DNA of 64,000 nucleotides from Tenacibaculum sp. AHE14PA (GCF_019278465.1 NZ_CP058983.1:2169501-2233500), one strand, 5' to 3'. Counted from the first letter of the stretch, positions 34,857-44,415 are shown. The notes: generated by a model from the letters alone, not told the origin. Numbers and translations are program-made.

Positions 34857-35888
34857 ATGCAACTGTACAATAAGTTAAGCGCAAAAGAACGCGCTGCATT
34901 AATTGACGAAGCCGGTAAGGATCGTTTAACAATTTCTTTCTATCAATATTTTAAGATAGAAAATCCACAATTATTTAGAGATAAATTATTCCTAGAATGG
35001 AATGATTTAGAGGTTCTTGGTAGAACATACGTTTCTTACGAAGGAATTAACGCCCAAATGTCTGTTCCCGCTGATAATTTCTTACAACTTAAAGAACAAT
35101 TAGATGCTATTTCTTTTTTAAAAGATATTAGATTAAATGTTGCAGTTGAACACGATAACAAATCATTTTTAAAATTAAAAGTAAAGGTTCGTAACAAGAT
35201 TGTAGCCGATGGTTTAAATGATGATACTTTTGATGTTACCGATAAAGGTGTGCATTTAAATGCGAAAGAGTTTAATGAAATGTTAGCCAACCCAAACACT
35301 GTTTGTGTTGATATGCGTAATCATTACGAAAGTGAAATTGGGCATTTTAATGGCGCAATTACACCTGATGTAGATACTTTTCGAGATTCTTTAGATATTA
35401 TTGAAGAAGATTTAAAAAACAATAAAGAAGATAAAAATTTATTGATGTATTGTACTGGCGGAATTCGTTGTGAAAAAGCTTCTGCTTATTACAAACACAA
35501 AGGTTTTAAAAACGTTTTTCAGTTAGAAGGTGGAATTATAGAATATACGCGTCAGGTAAAAGATGAAGGTATTGAGAATAAATTTATTGGTAAAAACTTC
35601 GTTTTCGATCACCGAAGAGCGGAGCGAATTACAGACGATGTAGTTTCTAATTGTCATCAATGTGGTAAAGCTTGCGATGAACATACTAACTGCGCAAACG
35701 AAGGTTGTCATTTATTATTTATTCAGTGTGATGAATGTGCAGAAAGAACAGAAAACACATGTTCTTCTGATTGTCAAGAAATTATTCAACTATCATACGA
35801 AGAACAAAAAGAATTACGAAAAGGCACACATGCCAGTAATAAAATATTTAAAAAAGGGCGATCTGAAGTTCTTAAATTTAAAAAGTAA
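34857..35888 (+). CDS. trhO: tRNA uridine(34) hydroxylase (rhodanese-domain)
   Basis: Oxygen-dependent enzyme forming 5-hydroxyuridine at the wobble position of tRNA. It has 343 residues. An N-terminal acylphosphatase-like segment (VLGRTYVSYEGINAQMSVP) precedes the rhodanese domain with CTGGIRCEKAS holding the catalytic cysteine. The C-terminal Cys-rich zinc region (CHQCGKACDEHTNC, then CSSDC) is complete. It was formerly annotated as YceA. It is followed by its own terminator. Confidence 0.92.
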   Translation: MQLYNKLSAKERAALIDEAGKDRLTISFYQYFKIENPQLFRDKLFLEWNDLEVLGRTYVSYEGINAQMSVPADNFLQLKEQLDAISFLKDIRLNVAVEHDNKSFLKLKVKVRNKIVADGLNDDTFDVTDKGVHLNAKEFNEMLANPNTVCVDMRNHYESEIGHFNGAITPDVDTFRDSLDIIEEDLKNNKEDKNLLMYCTGGIRCEKASAYYKHKGFKNVFQLEGGIIEYTRQVKDEGIENKFIGKNFVFDHRRAERITDDVVSNCHQCGKACDEHTNCANEGCHLLFIQCDECAERTENTCSSDCQEIIQLSYEEQKELRKGTHASNKIFKKGRSEVLKFKK

Positions 35889-35896
35889 ATCAATTT

Positions 35897-35925
35897 AAAA
35901 GCACTCTTTCGAGTGCTTTTTCTTT
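35897..35925 (+). terminator. intrinsic terminator of trhO
   Basis: AAGCACTC/GAGTGCTT with a TTTC loop, followed by TTTCTTTT. Confidence 0.9.
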
Positions 35926-35965
35926 TTAAATGCCTAATTTTATATTCTAATTTAGCATCCTAAAA

Positions 35966-37048
35966 ATGTCTCTTCAACCACCATATCGTAAAATTATTCA
36001 TGTAGACATGGATGCCTTTTATGCTTCGGTTGAGCAATTAGATAATCCTGACTTAAGAAATAAACCTCTTGCTGTTGGTGGTAATGAAATACGCGGTGTG
36101 GTTTCAGCTGCTAGCTACGAAGCTCGAAAATTTGGCGTTAGATCTGCTATGAGTGGTTTTCTCGCTAAAAAAAAATGCCCTCATTTAATATTTGTTCCCC
36201 CTAGGTTTGATCGTTACAAGGAAATATCTTCTAAGATTAGAGCAATTTTTTATGATTATACCGATTTGGTTGAACCTCTTTCTTTAGATGAAGCTTATTT
36301 AGATGTTACCGAAAATAAAAAAAGTAATTTATCGGCTAGTTTAATTGCCGAAGAAATTCGTGAACGTATTTGGAACGAACTCGAGTTAAGAGCATCCGCA
36401 GGAATATCAATTAATAAATTTGTAGCTAAAATTGCTTCTGACATTAACAAACCTAATGGTCAGAAAACTATTAATCCTGATGATGTTATTCCCTTTTTAG
36501 AACAGCTGTCTGTCAATAAATTTTACGGCGTAGGTAAAGTTACCGCTGCTAAAATGCATAATTTAGGTATTTTTAAAGGGCTAGATTTAAAGAAAAAAAC
36601 ACTAGAAGAACTTACTCTTTTATTTGGCAAATCTGGACTACATTATTATAATATTGTAAGAGGAATTCATAATAGTGAGGTAAAGCCAAATAGGATTCGA
36701 AAATCAGTTGCAGCAGAAACTACTTTTAATGAAAATTTATCTTCGGAAATTTTTATGCTACAACCTCTCGAAAAAATAGCAGATGAGTTAGAACGAAGAA
36801 TGAAAAAATCGAATACAAAAGGAAAAACGATTACTTTAAAGATAAAGTACAGTGATTTTACACAACAAACTAGAAGTAAAACTACTGATAATTATATTCA
36901 GGATAAACAAGATTTTTATCCTATTATAAAAAAACTATTATATCAAGAATCTTTAAAAAACTCTGTTCGGTTACTTGGTATTTCTTTTAGCAACCTAAAT
37001 ACCGAAATAAAAGAAGCAATATGGGTACAATTAAAGTTTAATTTTTAA
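35966..37048 (+). CDS. dinB: DNA polymerase IV (Y-family)
   Basis: Error-prone translesion polymerase, 360 residues. The catalytic motifs are HVDMDAFYASVEQLDNP and PLSLDEAYLDVT (SLDEAYLD acidic pair). GISINKFVAKIASDINKPNG and the GVGKVTAAKMHNLGI helix-hairpin-helix are present, and a little-finger domain follows. The C-terminus is WVQLKFNF with no obvious beta-clamp-binding pentapeptide. Its stop overlaps the end of the convergent histidine kinase gene by 4 bp. Confidence 0.95.
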   Translation: MSLQPPYRKIIHVDMDAFYASVEQLDNPDLRNKPLAVGGNEIRGVVSAASYEARKFGVRSAMSGFLAKKKCPHLIFVPPRFDRYKEISSKIRAIFYDYTDLVEPLSLDEAYLDVTENKKSNLSASLIAEEIRERIWNELELRASAGISINKFVAKIASDINKPNGQKTINPDDVIPFLEQLSVNKFYGVGKVTAAKMHNLGIFKGLDLKKKTLEELTLLFGKSGLHYYNIVRGIHNSEVKPNRIRKSVAAETTFNENLSSEIFMLQPLEKIADELERRMKKSNTKGKTITLKIKYSDFTQQTRSKTTDNYIQDKQDFYPIIKKLLYQESLKNSVRLLGISFSNLNTEIKEAIWVQLKFNF

Positions 37049-38958
37049 ATTAAAGGTAGTTTTAAAGATACTTTTGTTCCTTTAATATTACCACTTTCAT
37101 CAAGTAAATCGACATAAACTAATGAATAATCGTTTTGAAACTGAGAAGAGAAATTCATTAATCTTTCTTTCGTTAAATCAATGCCTATTGATTTTCTATT
37201 TAACGTTTTGTTACTTTTAATTCTAAAAGCTTCTTTACGACCAATTCCATTATCAACTATATCTATTTGAACAAATTCATCAGATATTTTCTCAACAGAT
37301 AATACAACTTTTTTATCTCCCTTTTTTGAAGAAAGTCCATGCCAAATAGCGTTTTCTAAAAATGGCTGTAAAATTAATGGCGGTATTTTAATAACTTCTA
37401 AGTTAACAATTGAGCTTATTTTTTCTTCATATACTATTGCATTTGAAAAACGAATATTTTCAATACTCATATATAAAGTCATTGTTTTAAGTTCTTCTGC
37501 AAGGTTAACTTCTTTTACCGTACTAGATTCCAGAATACTTCTAATTAACTTTGAGAATTTATTTAAATATCGAACTGCATTTTTTTGTTCGTTATTTATA
37601 ATATATAGTTTAATAGAATTCAACGCATTAAACACAAAATGAGGATTCATTTGTATTCTTAAAGCATCTTGCTCTAAAAGTAATATTTGTTTATCATTTT
37701 TTAACAAACGTTGTCTGTATATCGAGTACAATAAAACTCCAAATAAAGCAATCGATACCAGCGCGATAATTAAAATATTACGATTTCTTAGCAGTTTTAA
37801 TTTAGTAATTTCATTTTCTTTTGCTAAGTCTTTTATTTTATTAGTATTTACTTCGCTATCATACCTATCTATAAGACTATTTACATACCTAACATTTTTA
37901 TTGTTGTAAGTTCTTCTTTCTACATCTATAGATTTATGATAGTATTCTAAAGCTTTTTTATAATTCTCTTTTTTTTGATTTAACTCAGATAAGTGTGCAT
38001 ATGATAAAGTTAAGCTTGAAAGAATATTATTTTCTAAGCCTATTTTAAGTGCCCTTTCTAAATAGTCTTCAGCATCCTCATCTTTATTTAATTTTATTGA
38101 AACCCAACCATATGTATTGTAAACTTCAGACAAGTAATATCTATTACTTATTTCTTCTGCAGAAGCAACAACCTCTGCAATGTATTCGTATGCTTCATTA
38201 TATTTTCCTTTTTGAATTAAAACATCAGCGATACTATTATGGCAAATTACTTTTCCTAATTTATCATTATTTAAGGTGTTATATCTTAAAGACTTTTGGT
38301 AATTTTCTAAAGCTAAATCTAAATCGCCAATATTTTTATAAGCGTATCCAATATTTTGATGATTAATTGCTAAACCTCTTTTATCATCTAAGCTATCCTG
38401 AATAAGAATAGATTGGTTAAACTTTTCTAAAGCTCTTCCATATTGTTTTAAAGCCAAATAAATATTCCCAATACTATTTATAGTAATACTATTACTCTTT
38501 TTAATATCTTCATTTGGACTTTCTATTTGAGTAACAATCTCTAAAGCTGCTTGATGGTTGTTTAATGCAGATCTAATTTTATCTTGACGCCTGTAAACAA
38601 CCCCTAACTGATTTAATATTACGATTTCAGCCTCTTTACTTTCTATTTCTTTAGCGAGTCTTAGCGCCTCGTTATAGCTTTCTACTGCCTTATCATACTC
38701 TGTAATATTTCTAAATAAACGCCCTTCTACTTTTTTTGCAAATATTTCTCCTATTACATAATTACTCTTTTTGCTTTCCTCTAAAAGATTTTTTATCTGA
38801 TTATCAGTAAACCTAGCTCTTTTAAAATGCTGTTGGAGTTTAAAGTAACTAGTTTCTTTTTTCAATAAAGCGCCAGTGATTAAACTGTCAACGTTATTTT
38901 GTGATAGACAGGTGATAGTATTTAAAAAGAGTAAGATTGTTACAAGGAAGGATTTCAT
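37045..38958 (-). CDS. TPR-containing LytS/YehU-type histidine kinase
   Basis: A 637-residue sensor kinase. A signal peptide (MKSFLVTILLFLNTITCLSQ) precedes TPR repeats in the periplasmic part (about 60-360), including AINHQNIGYAYKNIGDLDLA. A TM helix follows (about 395-414) and then a His_kinase domain with MNPHFVFNALNSIKLYIINN (His near residue 439). The HATPase segment has LQPFLENAIWHGL and DNGIGR. It follows the LytTR response regulator gene by 2 bp: a typical flavobacterial pair. The signal is unknown. Confidence 0.93.
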   Translation of the reverse strand: MKSFLVTILLFLNTITCLSQNNVDSLITGALLKKETSYFKLQQHFKRARFTDNQIKNLLEESKKSNYVIGEIFAKKVEGRLFRNITEYDKAVESYNEALRLAKEIESKEAEIVILNQLGVVYRRQDKIRSALNNHQAALEIVTQIESPNEDIKKSNSITINSIGNIYLALKQYGRALEKFNQSILIQDSLDDKRGLAINHQNIGYAYKNIGDLDLALENYQKSLRYNTLNNDKLGKVICHNSIADVLIQKGKYNEAYEYIAEVVASAEEISNRYYLSEVYNTYGWVSIKLNKDEDAEDYLERALKIGLENNILSSLTLSYAHLSELNQKKENYKKALEYYHKSIDVERRTYNNKNVRYVNSLIDRYDSEVNTNKIKDLAKENEITKLKLLRNRNILIIALVSIALFGVLLYSIYRQRLLKNDKQILLLEQDALRIQMNPHFVFNALNSIKLYIINNEQKNAVRYLNKFSKLIRSILESSTVKEVNLAEELKTMTLYMSIENIRFSNAIVYEEKISSIVNLEVIKIPPLILQPFLENAIWHGLSSKKGDKKVVLSVEKISDEFVQIDIVDNGIGRKEAFRIKSNKTLNRKSIGIDLTKERLMNFSSQFQNDYSLVYVDLLDESGNIKGTKVSLKLPLI

Positions 38959-38960
38959 TT

Positions 38961-39695
38961 TTAAAATTTTTCTAGAAAATCAGATTTTCTCTGACGTGAA
39001 ACTGGTATTTTATGATTGTCCTCTAAGACCACATAACCATCCGACCTTAAAAATTCTTTAATCTTGTTTAAGTTGATAATAAATGAATTATGTATTCTAA
39101 AAAAATGTTCTTCTGGGAGTAATAAATTAATCTCTTTTAACTTTTTTGTTATTACAATTTTTTTATTGTTGACTGTATGAATAGAACAATAATTACCGTC
39201 AGATTCAACAAATAAAATTTCCGATTCTTCTAAAAAAATTAATTTACCATCGGTATTTATTGTTATTTTTCTTTTTTTGAATTTTTTATTAAAGTTTGTT
39301 AGTATTTGCTCGAATTTTTCGTGGTTATTATTTTTAACATGATGACTTTTAACTCTGTTTAATGTTTCCTCTAAATCATCAGAATCTACAGGTTTAAGCA
39401 AATAATCGATCGCTTCATTTTTTAAAGCCTTTATTGCATACTCATTATAAGCTGTTGTAATTACAATTGCAAAATCTTTTTTATCTAATCTATCAAGCAA
39501 TTGAAAACCGTCCATTGTTGGCATTTCAATATCTAAAAAAAGACAATCGATGGCATTACTATTAATATATTTAATAGCCTCTTCTGCCTCCGTAAAGGTT
39601 TCTATAACCTCTAAATCAGTGTCAAAATTAGACAATTCCCAAGTAAGTCCCTGTATAGCTTTAGGCTCGTCATCAACAATTACAGCTTTTAACAT
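38961..39695 (-). CDS. LytTR-family response regulator
   Basis: 244 residues: a receiver domain with phospho-acceptor Asp near 54 (CLFLDIEMPTMDGF), Thr in VITTAYNEYA, and Lys in YLLKPVDSDDLEE, followed by a LytTR DNA-binding domain (about 140-244, ILFVESDGNYCSIHT and EHFFRIHNSFIINLNKIKEF). It is co-transcribed with the TPR kinase. A -7 box lies 17 bp upstream. It probably controls nearby targets, perhaps including the small RNA candidate on its 5' side (inference). Confidence 0.94.
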   Translation of the reverse strand: MLKAVIVDDEPKAIQGLTWELSNFDTDLEVIETFTEAEEAIKYINSNAIDCLFLDIEMPTMDGFQLLDRLDKKDFAIVITTAYNEYAIKALKNEAIDYLLKPVDSDDLEETLNRVKSHHVKNNNHEKFEQILTNFNKKFKKRKITINTDGKLIFLEESEILFVESDGNYCSIHTVNNKKIVITKKLKEINLLLPEEHFFRIHNSFIINLNKIKEFLRSDGYVVLEDNHKIPVSRQRKSDFLEKF

Positions 39696-39711
39696 ATAGT
39701 AGTATTTCTAT

Positions 39712-39719
39712 CAAATGTA
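39712..39719 (-). promoter_or_regulatory. -7 promoter element for the LytTR/TPR kinase operon
   Basis: A perfect TACATTTG on the minus strand, 16 bp upstream of the response regulator ATG. Confidence 0.5.
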
Positions 39720-39867
39720 ACTGATATTAATGTAATAATAAAACGTTAAAAATGAAGAAACGATCTAAAGAACATAAAAAATTACCTAAAAAAACAATAC
39801 AAAAACCATCTACACACAAATTAAGACCATTTACACATTAGTAACTTTTTAAAATATATTTACGCCA

Positions 39868-39971
39868 TATATTTGTTATATAATACACAAGGGAATCGTA
39901 TTGATAAATTGGGGGATTAATCAATAAGAAATTAAAAAAACAAGCATTACTTTATAGTAGTGTTTTTTTTT
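39868..39971 (+). ncRNA. candidate small RNA: -7 box, G-rich leader, terminator
   Basis: TATATTTG (39868-39875) is followed by about 65 nt containing AAGGGAATCG and ATTGGGGGATTAATC, then a stem (GCATTACT/AGTAGTGT with G-U pairs, 39943-39961) and nine Ts. No ORF of note lies inside. The predicted RNA is about 90 nt. It lies divergent to the LytTR operon. The rest of the 39696-40054 spacer holds only the promoter above, a doubtful 29-codon ORF and the rpmA terminator. Confidence 0.45.
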
Positions 39972-40000
39972 GCATTAAATTTAATTTCGTTTTAAAACAT

Positions 40001-40033
40001 AAAAAAGCTCAAACAACAAGTGTTTGAGCTTTA
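40001..40033 (-). terminator. intrinsic terminator of rplU-rpmA
   Basis: AAAGCTCAAACA and TGTTTGAGCTTT around a five-base loop, with a T-run following on the minus strand. Confidence 0.92.
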
Positions 40034-40054
40034 ATTTATTAAATCAAAAATTTC

Positions 40055-40315
40055 TTAAGCCTCGAAAGGAACTATAGAAACGTATGACCTGTTGTCTCTT
40101 TTCTTTCTGAATTCAACTACACCATCAACTCTAGCGTGTAAAGTATGATCTTTTCCCATGTAAACATTTTCACCTGGGTTGTGAGTTGTTCCTCTTTGAC
40201 GAACAATAATGTTTCCTGCAATTGCAGCTTGTCCTCCAAAAATCTTTACTCCTAGTCGTTTCGATTCTGATTCTCTACCGTTCTTCGAACTACCGACACC
40301 TTTTTTATGAGCCAT
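40055..40315 (-). CDS. rpmA: 50S ribosomal protein bL27
   Basis: 86 residues: [20 protein letters not shown] begins the conserved L27 sequence, followed by [20 protein letters not shown]. There is no extended N-terminal cleavage sequence as in Firmicutes. It is encoded 22 bp after rplU in the usual rplU-rpmA operon and ends at the terminator. Confidence 0.98.
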   Translation of the reverse strand: MAHKKGVGSSKNGRESESKRLGVKIFGGQAAIAGNIIVRQRGTTHNPGENVYMGKDHTLHARVDGVVEFRKKRDNRSYVSIVPFEA

Positions 40316-40337
40316 CTCTCTAAGTTTTTAAAGTTAA

Positions 40338-40823
40338 TTATTTGCTTAACGCTTCAATTAATTCTGCTTTCTTTAAAGAAGTATATCCTGAGATACCTTT
40401 TTCTTTAGCTAAAGCTTTTAATTCAGCAACAGTCATTGAACTTAAGTCCTTAGATTCAGCTTTTGCCTCAACCTTAGGAGTTTCTTTTTTAGTTACTGTT
40501 TTTTTAGCACCAGATGCAGCAATTCCTTCGATTTGAATCTCAGTTAAATACTGTCTGTGTCCGTTTTTCTTCTTGTAACCTTTTCTTCTTTTCTTCTTGA
40601 AAACGATTACTTTATCACCTTTTAAGTGACGTAATACCTTTGCAGTTACTCCTGCACCTGTTATAGCTGGGGCGCCAATAGTTACGTTCCCTTTGTCTTC
40701 AATTAGCATTACATTATCAAAAATTACTTCTGATCCTTCTGCGTCTTGTAAACGGTGTACGAATACCTTTTGGTCTTTTGCTACTTTAAATTGCTGCCCT
40801 GCTATCTCTACGATTGCGTACAT
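40338..40823 (-). CDS. rplU: 50S ribosomal protein bL21 with C-terminal extension
   Basis: 161 residues: a normal L21 domain (about 1-103, MYAIVEIAGQQFKVAKDQKV to HRQYLTEIQIEGI) is followed by a lysine-rich linker. The tail from about 127 contains LSSMTVAELKALAKEKGISG and a further YTSLKKAELIEALSK, which resembles a Rho-N/SAP-like helical domain. Bacterial bL21 is usually about 103 residues; such tails occur in some Bacteroidota. Its promoter has a perfect -7 box. Confidence 0.96.
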   Translation of the reverse strand: MYAIVEIAGQQFKVAKDQKVFVHRLQDAEGSEVIFDNVMLIEDKGNVTIGAPAITGAGVTAKVLRHLKGDKVIVFKKKRRKGYKKKNGHRQYLTEIQIEGIAASGAKKTVTKKETPKVEAKAESKDLSSMTVAELKALAKEKGISGYTSLKKAELIEALSK

Positions 40824-40877
40824 ACTTTTTGTTTTGCGTTATACTTATTTTACACTTTCTTAGTGAAAATGCGGATG

Positions 40878-40885
40878 CAAATATA
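40878..40885 (-). promoter_or_regulatory. -7 promoter element for rplU-rpmA
   Basis: A perfect TATATTTG on the minus strand with TTG 16 bp further upstream. It predicts a leader of about 50 nt. Confidence 0.6.
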
Positions 40886-40931
40886 CATTTTTTACAACAA
40901 ACAAGCTTTAATTCAGTAAATTAATATTCAG

Positions 40932-40961
40932 TTTGTAAAAAAATAATTTATTCTACCTTTT
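40932..40961 (+). promoter_or_regulatory. promoter for the M16 peptidase operon
   Basis: TTTG (40932-40935), an 18-bp spacer, then TACCTTTT (40954-40961), one base off the -7 consensus. Confidence 0.4.
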
Positions 40962-41028
40962 TTAATGTAACGAATATCCTAATTTCACGTCACATATAAT
41001 AAAATCAGTTAAAACTAAAATTTTATCA

Positions 41029-42342
41029 ATGAAAAAAAGTATTATAACTCTTAGTGCTGCTTTGTTTATTGGCTTTGCTGCTAATGCACAAAAAGTAGCC
41101 TTTGAAGAGTACGATTTAAGTAATGGAATGCATGTGATTTTACATCAAGATAAATCTGCACCTGTAGTAACAACAGCTGTAATGTATCATGTTGGAGCAA
41201 AAGATGAACAGCCAGATAGAACAGGTATGGCTCATTTTTTCGAACACTTATTATTTGAAGGAACTAAAAACATTAAAAAAGGAGATTGGTTTAAAATTGT
41301 TTCTTCTAACGGAGGTAAAAACAATGCAAATACAACCGATGATAGAACATATTACTACGAAGTCTTTCCTTCTAATAATTTAGAGTTAGGTTTATGGATG
41401 GAATCTGAACGTTTATTACACCCGGTTATTAATCAAGGTGGAGTTGATACTCAAAATGAAGTTGTAAAAGAAGAAAAAAGATTACGTGTAGATAATCAGC
41501 CTTACGGTAGCTTTTTAGAGAACGTTAAAAAGAACATCTTTAAAAAACACCCTTATAAAGGAACTACTATTGGAAAAATGAAACATTTAGATGACGCTAC
41601 TTTAGCTGAATTCTTAGCGTTCAATAAAAAATTCTACGTTCCTAATAATGCAACTTTAGTTGTTGCTGGTGATATTGATATTAAAACAACCAAGAGAATG
41701 GTACAAGATTATTTTGGCCCAATTCCTAAGGGTGCAGAAATAACCAGAACCTTCTTAAAAGAAGATCCTATTACTAAGCAAATAAATGCAAAGGCATACG
41801 ATGCTAACATTCAAATACCTGCTATAGTTAATGCCTACAGAACTCCATCTATGAAAACAAGAGATGCTAGAGTTTTAGATATGATTTCTACTTATTTAAG
41901 CGATGGTAAAAGCTCTGTTTTATATAAAAAATTAGTAGATACTAAAAAAATGGCATTACAAGTTGGAGCTTTCAGTTCTAACCAAGAAGATTACGGAACC
42001 TATATTGTTTATGGTCTTCCTTTAGGAAAAACATCTTTAACTGATTTAACTAAAGAAATTGATGAAGAGATTGCAAAGATTCAAACGAACTTAATTTCTG
42101 AAAAGGCGTATCAAAAATTACAAAACAAATTCGAAAACAATTTTGTGAATGCGAACGCTAGTGTTGAAGGAATTGCGAATTCATTAGCTCGCTACAATGT
42201 TTTATATGGTGATACTAATTTAATTAACACAGAAATTGACATTTACCGTTCAATTACCCGTGAAGAAATTAAAGAAGTTGCTAAAAAATATTTAAACCCT
42301 AATCAACGATTAGTTTTAGAATATTTACCAAAAAAGAAATAA
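41029..42342 (+). CDS. M16 family zinc metallopeptidase (catalytic subunit)
   Basis: A 437-residue exported peptidase: signal peptide KKSIITLSAALFIGFAANAQ, then the inverted zinc motif HFFEHLLFEGT (HxxEH) near residue 68 and the downstream glutamate in NEVVKEEKRLRVDN. It resembles the processing-peptidase beta subunit. The next gene encodes a partner with a degenerate motif, so the two probably form a heterodimer in the periplasm, as is common in Bacteroidota. Confidence 0.92.
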   Translation: MKKSIITLSAALFIGFAANAQKVAFEEYDLSNGMHVILHQDKSAPVVTTAVMYHVGAKDEQPDRTGMAHFFEHLLFEGTKNIKKGDWFKIVSSNGGKNNANTTDDRTYYYEVFPSNNLELGLWMESERLLHPVINQGGVDTQNEVVKEEKRLRVDNQPYGSFLENVKKNIFKKHPYKGTTIGKMKHLDDATLAEFLAFNKKFYVPNNATLVVAGDIDIKTTKRMVQDYFGPIPKGAEITRTFLKEDPITKQINAKAYDANIQIPAIVNAYRTPSMKTRDARVLDMISTYLSDGKSSVLYKKLVDTKKMALQVGAFSSNQEDYGTYIVYGLPLGKTSLTDLTKEIDEEIAKIQTNLISEKAYQKLQNKFENNFVNANASVEGIANSLARYNVLYGDTNLINTEIDIYRSITREEIKEVAKKYLNPNQRLVLEYLPKKK

Positions 42343-42363
42343 ATCAAAAGACAATAATATATT

Positions 42364-44415
42364 ATGAAGACAAAAATAGTATCACTTATCGCAATTTTAG
42401 CAATGTCTTTTGCTACAACTGCACAGATAGATAGAAGCGTACAACCCAAGCCAGGACCAGCACCAAAAGTACAGTTAGGTAAAGTTGATAAATTCACATT
42501 GCCAAACGGGCTACAGGTTATAATGGTTGAAAACCATAAATTACCAAGAGCATCTGCAAGTTTAACTATTGATAACAAAGCTGTTGCTGAAGGAAACAAA
42601 GCTGGTTTATCTGGTATGATGGGAAGCTTATTAGGCCGCGGAACTACAAATATTACAAAAGATGAATTTAACGAAAAGGTAGATTATCTTGGTGCTCGTG
42701 TTAACTTTTTTAGTTCTGGAGCTGCTGCTGCATCATTAAAAAAATACTTTCCTGAAGTATTAGGGTTAATGGCAGACGGTGTTAAGAACTCTCAGTTTAC
42801 CCAAGAAGAATTCGACAAAGAGGTTAAAGTTACTTTAGACGGATTAAAATCAAATGAAAAAAGTGTAACAGCAATCGCAAGAAGAGCTGAAGGTGCTTTA
42901 ATTTATGGTAAAAATCACCCTTTTGGTGAATTTACAACCAAAGAATCTATCAGTAATATTACACTTACAGATGTTCATAATAATTTTAATACCTACTACA
43001 AACCAAATAATGCTTACTTAGTAATTGTTGGAGATATTGATCCTTCAGAAACTAAAAAAATGGTAACAAAACTATTTGGTGACTGGAAAAAAGGAAATGT
43101 ACCTGCGGTTGCTTTTTCTAAGCCAGAAAACGTAAATACTACCGAAATTAACTTTATCAACATGTCTAATGCTGTACAATCAGAAATTGTAGTTGCAAAT
43201 AACATCGATTTAAAATTAGGTGATAAAGATTATTATGCTGCTTTATTAGCAAACAGTATTTTAGGTGGTGGCGGAACTGCTCGTTTATTCATGAATTTAC
43301 GTGAAGATAAAGGGTATACTTATGGCTCTTATTCTAGTGTTAGACAAAGTAGAGATGCTGCAACATTTAGAGCAACAGCAAGTGTTCGTAATGCTGTAAC
43401 AGATAGCTCTGTTGTAGAAATACAAAAAGAAATCAACAAAATTCGTTATCAAAAAGTATCTGCTGAAGAATTAAAAAATGCGAAAGCTAAATATGTTGGT
43501 GGTTTTGTAATGGAGGTTCAAAAGCCTGCAACCGCTGCTCGTTATGCTTTAAATATTGCACTTTATAACTTGCCTGTAGATTTTTATGAAAACTACTTAA
43601 AAAATATTAACGCTGTAACTTTAGACGATGTTCAAAATGCAGCAATTAAATATTTTAGAGGTGATAAAGCGCGTATTATAATTACTGGTAAAGGAATTGA
43701 AGTTTTAAAGAATTTAGAAAAAAATTCTGATTATAAAATCAACTATTTCGATACTGAAGGAAACCCTACTACTAAGCCAGCAATGACGCTACCTATTCCT
43801 GCAGGAATGACTTCTGCAAATGTTGTAAATAAATATTTTACTGCAATTGGAGGGAAAGACAAAGTTAAGGCTGTTAAAACAGTAACTATAGTTTCTAACG
43901 CAACAATTCAAGGAACTCCGTTAGCGATGACTGTTAAAGCTGCTGCACCAAACAAAACGTCTCAGTCAATTGCTGTGATGGGTAATGTAATGCAGAAATC
44001 TGTTTTTGACGGAACTAAAGGATATTCTGAAGCTAGAGGTCAGAAAACAGCTATGACGCCAGAGCAAGTTGAAAAAGCAAAAAATAGTAATGCTCTTTTT
44101 AGTGATTTAAAATACACTGCAGGTAAATTATTAAGAGTAGAACCAATAGAGGGTAAAAATGCTATTGTTTTAAAATATAATGACACTGAGGTTTATTATG
44201 ATATGACTTCTGGATTAAAAGTAAAAGAAGTTAAAACAGTAAAAACTCCAGATGGTAAAGAAACTAAAGTACCAACTGTGTTTTCTGACTATAAAGAAGT
44301 AAACGGAATTAAATTCCCACATTCAATTGGATTAAAATCAGGACCAATGAATTTAAACTTCGTAGTAAAAGAAATAAAAATTAACGAAGGTGTTTCTGAT
44401 GCTGATTTTCAGTAA
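42364..44415 (+). CDS. M16 family peptidase-like protein (inactive subunit) with C-terminal extension
   Basis: A 683-residue exported protein. The M16 region aligns with its neighbour, but where HxxEH should be it reads SGMMGSLLGRGTTNI, so it lacks zinc ligands. It retains GGGGTARLFMNLREDKGYTYG (the substrate-binding R/Y segment of the non-catalytic half). After about residue 480 a beta-rich domain (YFTAIGGKDKVKAVKTVTIV and onward) follows that is not part of M16 and looks like a lipoprotein-carrier (LolA)-type fold. It is 21 bp after the catalytic subunit gene. Confidence 0.88.
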   Translation: MKTKIVSLIAILAMSFATTAQIDRSVQPKPGPAPKVQLGKVDKFTLPNGLQVIMVENHKLPRASASLTIDNKAVAEGNKAGLSGMMGSLLGRGTTNITKDEFNEKVDYLGARVNFFSSGAAAASLKKYFPEVLGLMADGVKNSQFTQEEFDKEVKVTLDGLKSNEKSVTAIARRAEGALIYGKNHPFGEFTTKESISNITLTDVHNNFNTYYKPNNAYLVIVGDIDPSETKKMVTKLFGDWKKGNVPAVAFSKPENVNTTEINFINMSNAVQSEIVVANNIDLKLGDKDYYAALLANSILGGGGTARLFMNLREDKGYTYGSYSSVRQSRDAATFRATASVRNAVTDSSVVEIQKEINKIRYQKVSAEELKNAKAKYVGGFVMEVQKPATAARYALNIALYNLPVDFYENYLKNINAVTLDDVQNAAIKYFRGDKARIIITGKGIEVLKNLEKNSDYKINYFDTEGNPTTKPAMTLPIPAGMTSANVVNKYFTAIGGKDKVKAVKTVTIVSNATIQGTPLAMTVKAAAPNKTSQSIAVMGNVMQKSVFDGTKGYSEARGQKTAMTPEQVEKAKNSNALFSDLKYTAGKLLRVEPIEGKNAIVLKYNDTEVYYDMTSGLKVKEVKTVKTPDGKETKVPTVFSDYKEVNGIKFPHSIGLKSGPMNLNFVVKEIKINEGVSDADFQ

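Noticed and set aside
39752-39841. A 29-codon basic ORF (MKKRSKEHKK...) upstream of the LytTR operon.
   Set aside because: No recognisable homology, strongly A-rich sequence and no independent promoter; likely chance.
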